From Flavobacterium sp. (GTDB lineage: Bacteria; Bacteroidota; Bacteroidia; Flavobacteriales; Flavobacteriaceae): a stretch of DNA of 64,000 bases. Each line of letters starts with the position of its first letter. The stretch's first letter is position 1. Under the pieces are notes generated by a model, which saw only the letters and a list, made by a program, of their open reading frames with translations, had not been told where the DNA came from and ran no database searches. The DNA is taken from contig JADKDN010000002.1 of assembly GCA_016718345.1 (NCBI GenBank), positions 62,001 to 126,000 on the forward strand, written 5' to 3'. Positions 1-9,832 of the stretch are shown here, in pieces. A program made the position numbers and the translations under genes.

Positions 1-461
1 TTGGCTAGATTGGCTCTGACTGATTTGTTGATTTTATTGTAATCATCGCCCGTAAAAGGATTTAGTTTGCTTTGATTGACATCATAAAACTGGATATCAG
101 GACTGATTTTTTATTTCTTCTTTGGAATATTTACTATCGTTATGGTTTTGTTTTTCTCATCAATATCATATTTCATCTGGCGTAAATCATAGGCTACTGT
201 AACATCAGCATTGACAATGATTAGGGCTTTTTTCTCGAAAGAAATCATGTCCATGAAATATTTATCTTGGTCTTTATAGGTCAATACTTGAGAAAAATGA
301 CCTTCGGTAACGATTAGCTTTCCAACGTTTACAATTTGCTGTTGAATCAAATTGGTATTGTAGTCTATCGTTGATGTATCGTCTTTCTTAAACTCGCAAA
401 ACTTGAATAGGAGAAAAGTGGCAAGTATACCTCCAACTAGAAGAATGATTCTTTTTTGCAT
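1..461 (-). CDS. DUF4230 family protein, cut by window edge, apparent internal stop
   Basis: The protein starts MQKRIILLVGG at 461 and has one N-terminal membrane segment (about residues 4-20), followed by a region resembling DUF4230 proteins of unknown function in Bacteroidetes. A TAA at 111-113 would end it at 116 residues, but the same frame stays open to the window edge (KISPDIQFYDVNQ). The reading IPKEEIKISPD is recovered if one G is restored and one A removed around 108-120, so the stop may reflect two compensating indels. The gene continues beyond base 1. Family assignment is moderately sure; function unknown. Confidence 0.6.
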
Positions 462-533
462 TTGTTTTTTTTATAAAAATAAAAACTTTTTTTGAACCAT
501 TAAGAGATTAAGGCGAATTAAGTTCAGAACAAC

Positions 534-1178
534 TTATATCAACTTATTGTTTTTTGCTTTTTGAATGGCTTCCAGTTTATTGTGCACTTGCAGTTTGGTG
601 TAGATATTTTCAACATGCTTGCGAACTGTCCCCACAGAAAGAAACAAATTATCGGCTATGGCATTATATTTCAATCCTTTGCTCAATTGTTCTAGAACCT
701 CAATTTCGCGTGTGGTTAAATTGTATTCTTCTTTGTTGGGCATTTCTTCAAAAACGATGGGCTCTCTAAAAAGCTTCAACGTTTTCAGAGCTATGGAAGG
801 CGTCATGGTAGCACCCCATTCATGGTATCAATAATTCCTTGATACAAGTCTTTAGGATTGACCTCTTTTAGCAAATAACCGTCTGCCCCAGCCTTTATCG
901 ACTTGAAGATGTTTTCATCATTATCAAATACGGTCAACATGATAATTTTAATTTGCGGATACTTGTTTTTGATTCGTTCTGTTGCTTCAATTCCATTCAT
1001 TTTAGGCATCTCAATATCCATTAAAATCAAATCGATGTTGTGATTTTTTTCGAGTTTTCCAAAACATCAAACCATTTATTGCAGTGATTTTTATGGAAAA
1101 ATCATCAAAAAAAGAAAGCTTTTCTTGAGCCGCTTTTATCAAAAAAGAATTGTCGTCAACTATGGCAATCTTTATCAT
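534..1178 (-). CDS. NarL/FixJ-family response regulator (REC + LuxR-type HTH), two apparent frameshifts
   Basis: A receiver domain starts MIKIAIVDDN at 1178 and continues LILMDIEMPKMNGIEA, which holds the phospho-acceptor Asp, then LLKEVNPKDL with the conserved Lys. The C-terminal 60 residues form a LuxR-type helix-turn-helix (LTTREIEVLEQLSKG, then SVGTVRKHVENIYTKL). Full length is about 214 residues, normal for the family. The frame breaks near 1050-1075 and at 814-817, where adding one G to a G4 run restores MNGGATMTPS. The start ATG overlaps the stop of the upstream kinase gene (ATGA), so the pair is co-translated. It is the best candidate to bind the 7-2-7 palindromes at 5306, 7006 and 8293; that link is inference. 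Confidence 0.85.
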
Positions 1179-3080
1179 AAACTGTTTTCTTTATTCAAAA
1201 GCAATTCTATTGTAGTGCCTTTCTCCGGAGCAGAAACTAGATTAAAAATACCTCCAATATCTTCAATTCTCTTTGCATATTGAGCAAACCATTCCCTTTT
1301 TCGACTTTGTCTTCCTCAAAACCTTTTCCGTTGTCTTGAATATAAATAGTAATTTTATCCTCAATAGTTTTTACTTCAATAGTAATTAGAGATGCATCGG
1401 CATATTTTATTGCATTATTCACCGCTTCCTGAATGGTTCTGTAAATATTCATCCCAGTAATGGACGATAATTTTTCCTGATGTAGGCTATCTTCAATGGT
1501 AAATTTAAAATCGATATCCTCTTTAGCAATTTTTGCTTTTTCGATAAAATCTAAGATTCTAGCTCGTAAATCTTCAAAATGAATTTCGTTATTGTTCATT
1601 GCCCAAATGGTATCTCGCAATTCGAGTATTGTTGACCTAGCAAAAGCACTAATCCCTTGTAGTTTAGTATCCAATTTTTCATTAGTTATATCAAAAGCAT
1701 ATTTTATGTTTTCACCGATGAAATGATAAAAGTGAGTTGCGCCCCTATATTGTCATGCAAATCTCGAAATAGTTAAGCGTTGTTCTTGCAGTTCATTCTG
1801 TTTTTCTATTTGTGCAATAGCCGATTTCAGCTGAAACTCCTGCTCTTGTTGCCTGTTTTTAAGTCGTTGCTGACGGTAAATCAAAAAAGCAATTATTACT
1901 ATTAGTGCCAGTAATGATGATATTCCAATTAATAAAAACATTTTTTTGCTTGGCCTCGGCTTTTTTTGAAGGGTTTCTTTTTTTCTGTTTGGTATTTGCT
2001 TTTCAAGTTCAAAACTACTTTAGTTTTTTCATTGGCAACTATCTCTCCTGCATTATATTTTTGCAATATATTCTACTGCTTTTGATAATTTCCATGCCTA
2101 TATTTGCATCAAATAAATTTTTGTAGGATTTAATTTCTAAAAATAAGCTTTGATTTTTGCATGATCTAACTTTCTTAAGAGCTAGATTTGCTCCTTCAAC
2201 ATATTTTTTTTGTTTGTTTAAACAATTTGAATACAAATTTGAAATTTCGGATATTTCAAAATTATTACTGTATTTTTCAAAAAGTTGAATCGATTTTAGA
2301 TAATTAATTTCGGCTGTTTTATATTGATGTAAACTATCATAGACACACGCTATATTTGAAATTGGATAGGGTAAATAGACTTCGTAACCTAAATTTTCAT
2401 ACCCTTGTTTTGCAATTAAAGAATACTGCAAGGATTCATTATAACGCTTAAGGTTTATTAAAATAGACCCTAAATTGGAAGCTGATGAAGTTTGCCCAAA
2501 TTTATCAGTAGTATTTAAGTAAAGCAAATATGCTTTTTTATAGTATTCAAAAGCTCCTATATTCTTTGCGACTTAAGTATACAATCCGATATTAGAAATA
2601 ACCATAGCTTGCTTGGCTATATTTTTTTCTTTTCAAAATAATAAAGGGATTTAAAATAGTGCTCAAGTGATTTGGAGAATTGACTTTCAAATCATAAACA
2701 ATTCCAATGTTATTGTAGTTTTGCAGCTATTCTTAATGAATCTTTTGGCTTGTTTTCTAATTTTTAATGCTTTTTTGTTGTAATAAATAGCTGAATCTAA
2801 TTCTGTTTTGTATTGGAAAATATTGGCTAATGAATTATACGAAATTGCAATGTAGGTGTTGTTTTTTAAGGAATGAGCTTTTGTTAATGACTTATTTGCA
2901 TAGAACAATGCCAAGTCTAAATTAGTATTACACATCTCATCAGACAACAATGTTCATCTTTGAATTTTGAATCTCATTCTTTTTAGAACCTGTTGTAATG
3001 CTATCGATAACAAACCGAGATACTTGAGCATAACAAAAAGAAGTAATTAGTAAGCAAAAAAAAATTATATTTTTCTTCAT
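1175..3080 (-). CDS. TPR-type sensor histidine kinase (HisKA_3), several apparent frameshifts
   Basis: A signal peptide (MKKNIIFFCLLITSFCYAQ) begins at 3080. TPR-like helical repeats follow (NLDLALFYANKSLTKAHSLK; YNSLANIFQYKTELDSAIYY; INYLKSIQLFEKY), then one membrane segment (FLLIGISSLLALIVIIAFLI, about 1880-1941) and a coiled coil. The H-box reads RDLHDNIGAQL near 1745-1765 and an HATPase region has EAVNNAIKYA and DNGKGFEEDK. The end is LLLNKENSL overlapping the regulator start. Expected length is about 630 residues. At least five shifts interrupt it (near 2950, 2530-2690, 1950-2040, 1690-1755, 1250). The architecture is that of Bacteroidetes NarX/LytS-like kinases sensing through periplasmic TPRs; the signal is unknown. 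Confidence 0.8.
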
Positions 3081-3164
3081 AAATCCTAAATATGAAAATA
3101 AATGTAGTAAAAAACTTTAACACTAACAAAAGCATTTAAGCCTTTTACTACAACTATATTAATC

Positions 3165-3335
3165 TTATGTCAAATCATTTTTAGACAAGATTTCAAACAA
3201 CTCTTTATTCAATTCAAAAATATCCGAAGCTAAAGAGTTGTAGATTGTCTTTAATTTACTTTCAAGTTCTTCTGAAAGCTTGATTTGATTCAATTTTCCA
3301 GACTTATCCTTGCTAATTTGTACAATTATTTTTCC
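3165..3335 (-). pseudogene. Short hypothetical protein fragment, 56 codons plus stop
   Basis: A 56-codon stretch with protein-like composition (KLSEELESKLKTIYNSLA, then KELFEILSKNDLT, stop at 3165) lies between the kinase and the propeller gene. It has no start codon in frame: a TAA sits at 3345-3347 and an ATG-initiated MKKISKK lies just upstream in the same frame. It may be the 3' end of a small frameshifted gene or a remnant. No family recognised. The rest of 3336-3474 shows nothing I can support. Confidence 0.3.
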
Positions 3336-3474
3336 AGAATTCCATTACTTTTTTGAAATTTTTTTCATTATAAAATTGAATGTTCAATTTTATACACAAA
3401 AGAAGTATCAAAATGAGGTAGTCAGAAATACAATTATAGCATTTGAAATATCATTGACATACTCTTATTTGATT

Positions 3475-5252
3475 TTAATTTACAATCAGTTTTTTTTTAC
3501 ATGTTTTTATTCCCTCTTTTTCAATTTCCAAAAGATATATCCCTTTGTTTAGATATTGATTTGTAGTGGTCGATTTCAAATCGAAAGTTTTTATTTTTTG
3601 ACCTAAAAGACTGTAAAAAGTTGCTTTTGCGCCAATTAAATTTTCATCAATTTCGATATTGAAATCACCGTTTGAAGGGTTGGGATAAACGGAGATGTTA
3701 CTATCATTACTATTTTTTGACAATCCTAATGTAGTTTGACTCATTTTATGAACAAACATATCTGTAGATCCACCTGTTGGAGTCAAAAGTGCAACACCAG
3801 CATTTGGGTCAAAATCCCCTAATTCATTAATACTACTGCCAAATGTACCAATAGTGTAGATATTCCCAGAACCATCTACTACAATTGACTTGCCTATTGT
3901 ATCAGGACCTGCGGTTAAACTTGGAACACCGCCAATTTGTTTTACCCAAACAAAACTACCCGAAGCGTCTAATTTTAAAATATAAGTATCATCACCAAAT
4001 CGATGGTTAACAGATAAATTAAAAATTCCTACTCCTGCATCAAAATCAGTTTGTGAAAACCGATGCAGAATATTGTGAAAAAAACCGTCCTGTAGAATAA
4101 ACATTACCAGCCGCATCCAGTGCCAAAGAAGCCACATCTCTAATATTTCCTTCGAGTTGCTTTACCCATACATAATTACCCGACCCATCTAATTTTGAAA
4201 TAAAATTATCATCGCCATAAGTTGGACCGCTCAAATTTCGAACAGTTGGTGTTGGATCAAAATCAACAGTGCCTGAAAAAATTCCAGCTGTAAATATATT
4301 GCCCGAAGCATCTACAACCATTCCATTGAAAGACTTAAATCCAGTACCACTAAATTGTTTTGCCCAAATATAATTACCATTCAAATCTAATTTTAAAATA
4401 AATGCATCTTCATAACCACCAAATGACCCTACACTCGTTAAATTAGCCACACCAGCATTGGGGTCAAAATCGGCTGTTCCTCCAAAATTTCCTCCCACAT
4501 AAATATTCCCTGTGGTATCTAATGCGATTACTCTGCCTAGGTTGTAAGCAATTCCTCCCATTGATTTTGCCCATACAAAATCGCCATTGGTATCCAATTT
4601 TGAAATAAAAATACCCTGAATTAAAGTAGTCATATTACTAACCCCAGAATTGGGGTCAAAAATCAAGTACTGAAAAATAGCCTGTTGTAAACACATTTCC
4701 AGCCGAATCTACTGTTATACCATATCCATTGTCGTGAGCTGAACCTCCCATTTGTTTTGCCCAAACAAAATTACCAGAGGCGTCTAATTTTGAAATAAAA
4801 ATATCACTATATCCTATAGAAGTTAAATTACTAACTCCAACACCTGGGTCAAAATCTACTGTACCATAGAAAAATCCTGTTGTATAAACATTTCCAGCAG
4901 CGTCGACACCAACAGCCGTAGCATCCTTTAAATCAATGCCTCCCAACTGTTTTGCCCAAACAAAATTGCCATCTGCATCTACTTTAGAAATAAAAATATC
5001 ATTTTGATTATTGGCAGTGCTTGGATTATCAACTGATGTTAAATTGAATACACCAGCTCCTGGGTCAAAATCAATTGTTTTTTTAAACATACCTGTTGTA
5101 ATTACATTGCCGGAGGGATCAACATTTGTAGCTCTTGGCGTAACAAACCCTCCCGCCTTTCCCATTTGTTTTACCCAAGTAAACGATGGAGTTTGTGCAT
5201 TTGCAATAAGTCCTGATAATAATATTGCTGATATAAGTAATAGTTTTTTCAT
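3475..5252 (-). CDS. Secreted SBBP-repeat beta-propeller protein with T9SS type A sorting domain
   Basis: A signal peptide (MKKLLLISAILLSGLIANAQ) starts at 5252; the upstream in-frame ATG at 5303 is rejected because it lies beyond the promoter. About nine repeats of roughly 50-60 residues follow, each with an FVWAKQMGG-like strand, a V/LDxxGNVYTTGxF strand and VDFDPGxGVxNL; these resemble SBBP propeller blades. The last 75 residues form a Por secretion tail (YPNPSNGDFNIEIDENLIG ... GIYLLEIEKEGIKT). Two one-base shifts break it: an A run at 4658-4662 is one too long (VLDFDP restored) and another lies near 4050-4090. Full length about 590 residues. It is presumably exported by the T9SS and surface-attached or released; ligand unknown. 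The promoter carries palindrome site A. Confidence 0.85.
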
Positions 5253-5277
5253 CTTAATATTTTTAGAAGTTATAGCC

Positions 5278-5303
5278 CAAAGGTGAGTCATTTGTAAATA
5301 CAA
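5278..5303 (-). promoter_or_regulatory. Candidate promoter of the SBBP gene
   Basis: On the minus strand, TTG (5301-5303) is followed after 15 bases by CACCTTTG (5278-5285), close to the Bacteroidetes -33 TTG / -7 TAnnTTTG form. The 16-bp palindrome ends 2 bases upstream of the TTG, where an activator would sit. Inferred by motif only. Confidence 0.45.
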
Positions 5304-5305
5304 AA

Positions 5306-5321
5306 AACGACAATTGTCGTA
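5306..5321. promoter_or_regulatory. Palindromic operator candidate, site A
   Basis: AACGACAATTGTCGTA: 14 of its 16 bases form a perfect palindrome, and it shares its core CGACAATTGTCG with site B. It lies 54 bases upstream of the SBBP gene start and immediately upstream of that gene's -33 box. The form TACGACA-2-TGTCGTA is the 7-2-7 layout typical of NarL/FixJ-family regulators, one of which is encoded at 534-1178. Confidence 0.6.
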
Positions 5322-5336
5322 TTTTGATTGTTTATT

Positions 5337-6950
5337 TTATTGGGCGAAATTCTTTTCAATATCTTTAATCGCAATTGCTAAACTCAAAGTTTTAAGTATT
5401 TTTTCCATTACACCAATTGCAAGGACATTGTAAACTTGGAGAAGTTTTGGTAGTCTCAACCACCTCTGTGATTGTTAAATTTCCGTAGGTTTTGTTATTA
5501 ACTTTGACATCTGTAGATTTTCCACCACCAACACAAGAAATAGTCCCTGTAGCACCACAAAAAGAACAAGGGTATTTTTCTATTAATTTTTCTTCCTCGG
5601 TCATATTGCGTTGTCTGATTTGTTCGGCTTTCTTTTTGGCTTTATTTTCTGCATTTATAATAGTTCTCCTTTCTGCAAGGTATTTTTTAAAGTCTGCTTC
5701 GTTTTTATTAGAGAAGGCTATATAATCTTCTGGATTTCCTTCAAAAATTAATTTTCCCTGTTGATAGTATTTCCCAGACATTTGTATTCCATTGCTCCAT
5801 TCCCCATCAAAAGTTTGACCAGTTGTTTGAACATAAGCTCCCGTACCGTGTTTTAGCCCATTTAAATAATTGCCTTTATGATAATTATCTTTTTTGGTTA
5901 GACCACAAGGGCAATACATAGTTTTTCCATATCCTGATGCTTTATAATCTTTGATTTCTCCTTCATAAACATCTCCACCTGAACCTAAATAGGTAATTTT
6001 CCCTTTCCCATCAAGTTTGTCATCAACAAAATTTCCTTCGATAATGGTTCCGTCTTGCAGATAAAATTGCCCTTTTCCATATTTTTTTCCATCTTTTAAT
6101 TTACCTGTAAATTTTCCAGCATTAGAATTAGAATACTCTAAAGTTTCTATTAAAACGCTTTTATTCCACTTTCCTTTTGTAACATCTCCATTACTGTCAT
6201 ATAAAGTACCTGTTCGTACGTTCGTCTTCTTTAAAATCACCATCATACCATAAATGAGTGCCAGAATAAGATTTCCCTTTTCCGTCTCTGTATCCATTTA
6301 CCCAATTACCTTTATATTTTGATGCGTCTGATAATATTTCGTTATTTTTAGAATGTTCTTGGTATGTCATTTCTCCATAACCACTGTATTTTCCATTGGA
6401 AAAATTTCCTTCATAAATTCTAATTTCATTATAATACGCCGTTTTAGACAATCTTCCCACTTTATGAGTTCCAAATCCATCGAATAAACCGTCTTTAAAA
6501 CTTCCTTCATACGATTCAAAATTGCTTGAATCTGTGCCTTTGAAATATATAAATACACCTGTTCCGTTAGGATTCCCCTTTTTCCAATTTCCTTCGTATG
6601 TGTTTTTTTCATATCCCCAAGTCTGTTTTCCTTTTCCCTCTTTAAACCCATTCAAAAATTGACCTTCATATATATCTGAATAATACTGACTCTTCTTACT
6701 TGTCGCTGTCAGAATACCAGACCCTGTCATTTCACCATCTACCCAATCTCCTGTGTATATCGTTCCGCTCTCCACCCATATATAAGTGCCTTTTCCGTTC
6801 TCTTTTCCATTTTTCCATTCCCCTTGGTAACTGCCATTGCCATAAACAAAAGTTCCTTTTCCATTTTCACAATCACCAGATGTACATTTGTCTATTTGTG
6901 CTGTAACCAAAAAAAGTTGATGTTAGTAAAACAATAATAGTAGTTTTTCA
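5337..6950 (-). CDS. Secreted MORN-repeat protein, apparent frameshifts
   Basis: About 15 MORN repeats (YQGEWKNGKENGKGTYIW; YEGSFKDGLFDGFGTH; YEGEIKDYKASGYG) run over most of the length, followed by a charged helix (KKAEQIRQRNMTEEEKLIE) and a Cys-rich end (CSFCGATGTISC ... CPCNWCNG). Removing one A and one T from two runs at 6915-6948 gives a clean signal peptide, MKTTIIVLLTSTFLVTAQ, starting at 6950. A third shift lies near 6215. Another in the A6 run near 5391 turns a premature stop into KILKTLSLAIAIKDIEKNFAQ, ending at 5337. Expected length about 535 residues. Role unknown; the Cys pairs resemble a small metal-binding or DnaJ-like knuckle. Its promoter holds palindrome site B. Confidence 0.8.
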
Positions 6951-7005
6951 TTTTGAAAAGTTTTAGAATATATAATACAAAGAAATGATTTTTTAAACAA
7001 AAAAA

Positions 7006-7021
7006 TACGACAATTGTCGTA
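7006..7021. promoter_or_regulatory. Palindromic operator candidate, site B
   Basis: TACGACAATTGTCGTA is a perfect palindrome. With flanking A5 and T5 the symmetry extends to 26 bases (7001-7026). It lies 56 bases upstream of the MORN gene start and 5 bases upstream of a TTG (6998-7000) that could be its -33 box; the -7 match (TTTCTTTG, 6978-6985) is weak. It also follows the BNR gene stop, so a terminator role was considered, but the stem is AT-rich and the core sequence is conserved with site A. Confidence 0.65.
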
Positions 7022-7049
7022 TTTTTCAATTAAATGATTTTCTAATAAT

Positions 7050-8235
7050 CTAGTTTACTATCAGTTTTTTGGTGGTTTTAATTCCCTCTTTTTCAATTTC
7101 TAAAAGATAAATTCCTTTGTTTAGATATTGGTTTGTAATCGTAGTTTTAATATCAAAATCTTTTACTTTTTGACCTAAAAAATTGTAAATTGTAGCTTTT
7201 AATCCTATTAGATTTTCGTCAATTTCGATGTTAAAATTACCCGAAGAGGGATTAGGATAGACCTTTATCAATTGATTTTCAATACCTTTTTCTGCTTCTG
7301 AAACGTTTAAACTGTTTAAGCTCTTTTTCCATAGCTTTGCTTCTTGTATGACATACAAATCAGTTGAACTTTTAGACAGAAATTTAGCTGGACTAGAATT
7401 ACTAAATCCTGAAATGTCAACCCAATTAAGACCCTGATTCGTTGTTTTATAAACGCCATATTCATTTCCCAAAAACACTTCGGTTCCTATACCTAGAAGG
7501 GAATAAACCCCTACACTAGGCAAACCGCTTTTAACGACAGTCCAATTATCACCATTGTTTATGGAGTTTGTAACATCATTTGTATTTACAGTCGCTTCAA
7601 ATAAGGTTATTTTTTGTAGATTATCTTTTATATATGTCAAAGAACCTACCGTATTATTTGGAATCCCATTACTCTTACTAATCCAATTTTGATTTGTAAT
7701 ATCATATTTGTAAACTTTTTGATTTACTCCAACAAACAAATCATTTTCAACTACCAGCAATGGTTCAGCAACCAAACCTACAATTCCAGAATTGTGTTGA
7801 TTCCATGAACTTCCGTTATCGCTAGAAACATAAACCCCTTTTATTAGTTGAAGTAGCAAATATCTTATTGTTGAAAAATGCAAAATTTCTTATTATTGTC
7901 GTCGAACTTATTCCAGTGTTAGACAAAACCCAATTATTTCCGCCATTTGTTGACTTGAAAACCATTCCACCAGTAGAGCTTGCAAAAAGTGCTCCATTGA
8001 CGTATGCAATATTCCAAATTTGCATACTTGTAATCCCTTCGTTTATTTGTGTCCAATTGGATCCTCCATCTGTAGAACGATAAATACCATTGCTAACTGT
8101 TCCCATATACAAAACATCATCGTGAATTACCAATGAAAAAGGGAGCACTCCGCTTGGTTTGTTACACAACGTCCACTGCGCATTTGTGATCGTGGTATAA
8201 AATACAATTAACAGTAGAGTAAAAATTTTTCTCAT
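7050..8235 (-). CDS. Secreted BNR/YCF48-like propeller protein with T9SS type A sorting domain
   Basis: The start at 8235 gives a signal peptide (MRKIFTLLLIVFYTTITNAQ). Repeats with the Asp-box signature of BNR/sialidase-type propellers follow: STDGGSNWTQ, STNGGNNWVL, SSDNGSSWNQ, NNGDNWTVV, TTNQGLNWVD. The C-terminal 75 residues are a T9SS type A tail (YPNPSSGNFNIEIDENLIG ... GIKTTKKLIVN), almost the same as that of the SBBP protein. One shift near 7850 joins the two halves; expected length about 394 residues. No catalytic sialidase residues were identified, so it is called a propeller, not an enzyme. The promoter has palindrome site C. Confidence 0.85.
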
Positions 8236-8260
8236 AGCCTTAGTTTTTAAAATTATAATT

Positions 8261-8287
8261 CAAAAATAAGATGTAGGTTAAAACAAG
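8261..8287 (-). promoter_or_regulatory. Promoter of the BNR-repeat gene
   Basis: On the minus strand, TTG (8285-8287) and TATTTTTG (8261-8268) are 16 bases apart; the latter matches the Bacteroidetes -7 consensus TAnnTTTG exactly. Palindrome site C ends 5 bases upstream of the TTG. Confidence 0.6.
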
Positions 8288-8292
8288 AAAAT

Positions 8293-8308
8293 ACGATGAA
8301 TATCGTAT
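8293..8308. promoter_or_regulatory. Palindromic operator candidate, site C
   Basis: TACGATGAATATCGTA has 6-bp inverted arms around a 4-base centre, flanked by A4 and T4. It keeps the outer TACGA/TCGTA of sites A and B and the same 7-2-7 geometry, 58 bases upstream of the BNR gene start. Confidence 0.6.
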
Positions 8309-8341
8309 TTTCTTAACACCAAAAAATAACACTACTATGAT

Positions 8342-9756
8342 TTATTGCTTCATCAATTCTAATTTAGGAAGCTTCACCGTATATAGTCCTAATCGTCCTT
8401 CAATTGATTTAGTGAAAAATAACAATTCATTTTCTTCATCATAAAATGGAGAAGATTCAAAATTAATTCCGTTTATTTTAGATCCAAGATTTACAGGTTC
8501 TGACCATTTTTTCCAAGTATCATCTAATCGGTAGGATACGAAAATATCAAAATCTCCATAAGCACTAAATCCGTTAGAGCAAAACAATAAAGTTTTCTGG
8601 TCAGATAATAAGTTTACGATTCCTTCATTTGCTGCAGAATTGATGGTTTTTCCCATATTTTGTAACAAACCATAAGTTCCATCTTCTTTGATATTGGTAA
8701 AATACAAATCAATTCCTCCTTGTGTAAAATCAGTTTCGATTCCCGAAAAACGTTTTTTGGTCATCTGTAATGGTTGCAGAAGAACTATCATCATAATTAT
8801 TGAAAGCAGCTATTTTAATCTTTCCAGAGGCATTAAAATTTGAATTTGATTTTGTCAAAAAGCAAATCCTTTTCTCCAGAACCTCTTTGATAACCTACCG
8901 CCTTTTAGGAGTAAAATCAGTTGAAGAATATTCACATAATTATAGTTAACATTTTGACTTAATAAAGTATTTTCTTCTGTAGGGTTTGCCCATGCACCAT
9001 TGGCAGTTTTGGAGCAAAAAAAATTTGATCTTTTCGTTTGTTCCTTCGCTAAAAAATAATAGCTCTTACCATCATTAAGAAACCAATGGACTAGGAGTTA
9101 AAATCTCTAAATCGCCCAACTGCAAGTAACTCAAGGTTCTCAAAAACAAGATTTGTGTTTATTTTTGCTTCAATTGGCTCTTCAGAATCAGAAATTCCGA
9201 TAGCATCTATTTGCTTTTGTCCTGGAACCAATCCGAAATTAAACTCCACTTTTACAGCCACAACATTTGCCACAGCATTGTCTAGAATTGCATTAACTAT
9301 TCCGGGATTTACTGCTTGTGGTGCTTCTTGAATTTTTCGTCTTTTTCTTTTAAAATAGTAACTTCTATCTGTTGTAAGAGTCATTTTATATTTAGGTGGA
9401 TTCCAATATTCCTTTCTATTCCATACGGTTTCGTATTTCCCGGAACCTGTATCTACCCCTATTTTGACTACACAACCCGAATTTAAATTCTCAAAAACAG
9501 CGACTTGCTTTACCATTTGAGGTTTTTCGAAACTAACTTCAACATAATCTCTTCCTTTTAATGCATTTTTGGAGTCCAAGCATTTGGCTATTTCCGCCTG
9601 TGGAAAAGCATCTGGCTTCCCAAAATTCGTTTTATTCCGTTTGTTTTCCTCCTAAATCTGATGAAAATTTAATTAGTTTACATGCCCATTGTACTTGTTG
9701 TGCTTCAATAGAAAGAGAAATAGAATAGAATACAAAGTAAATAAAAATTTTCTCAT
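8342..9756 (-). CDS. Exported PD40 (WD40-like) protein with N-terminal discoidin-like region, badly frameshifted
   Basis: The start at 9756 reads MRKFLFTLYSI and should continue as an exported protein (EAQQVQWACKLIKFSSDLGGKQTE) once a shift is corrected. Next come NFGKPDAFPQAEIAKC, a region with VEVSFEKPQMVKQVAVFENL and QKQIDAIGISDSEEP that resembles a sugar-binding jelly-roll module, and PD40-type propeller motifs (GGIDLYFTNIKEDGTYG; KTLLFCSNGFSAYGDFDIFV; FESSPFYDEENELLFFTKS). At least five shifts occur (near 9720, 9640, 9090, 8900, 8795). Expected length about 470 residues. No OmpA domain is visible at the C-terminus. Such proteins act at the cell envelope; the exact role is unknown. Confidence 0.6.
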
Positions 9757-9832
9757 TATAATTTTGTTTTGCGTTAAAAAATGCTACTCTTTAACAAAAA
9801 GCTACAGCCAAAAAAAAAAGCAGAAATACCCT

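Noticed and set aside
3475..5252. Regularly spaced repeats suggesting a CRISPR array
   Set aside because: The repeats are 150-180 bases apart, in coding frame and diverged; they encode propeller blades. No CRISPR array is seen anywhere in the window.
7001..7026. The 26-bp palindrome as a Rho-independent terminator of the BNR gene
   Set aside because: Its stem is mostly A-T, and the core recurs at fixed distance upstream of starts, which fits an operator better. A dual role is not excluded.
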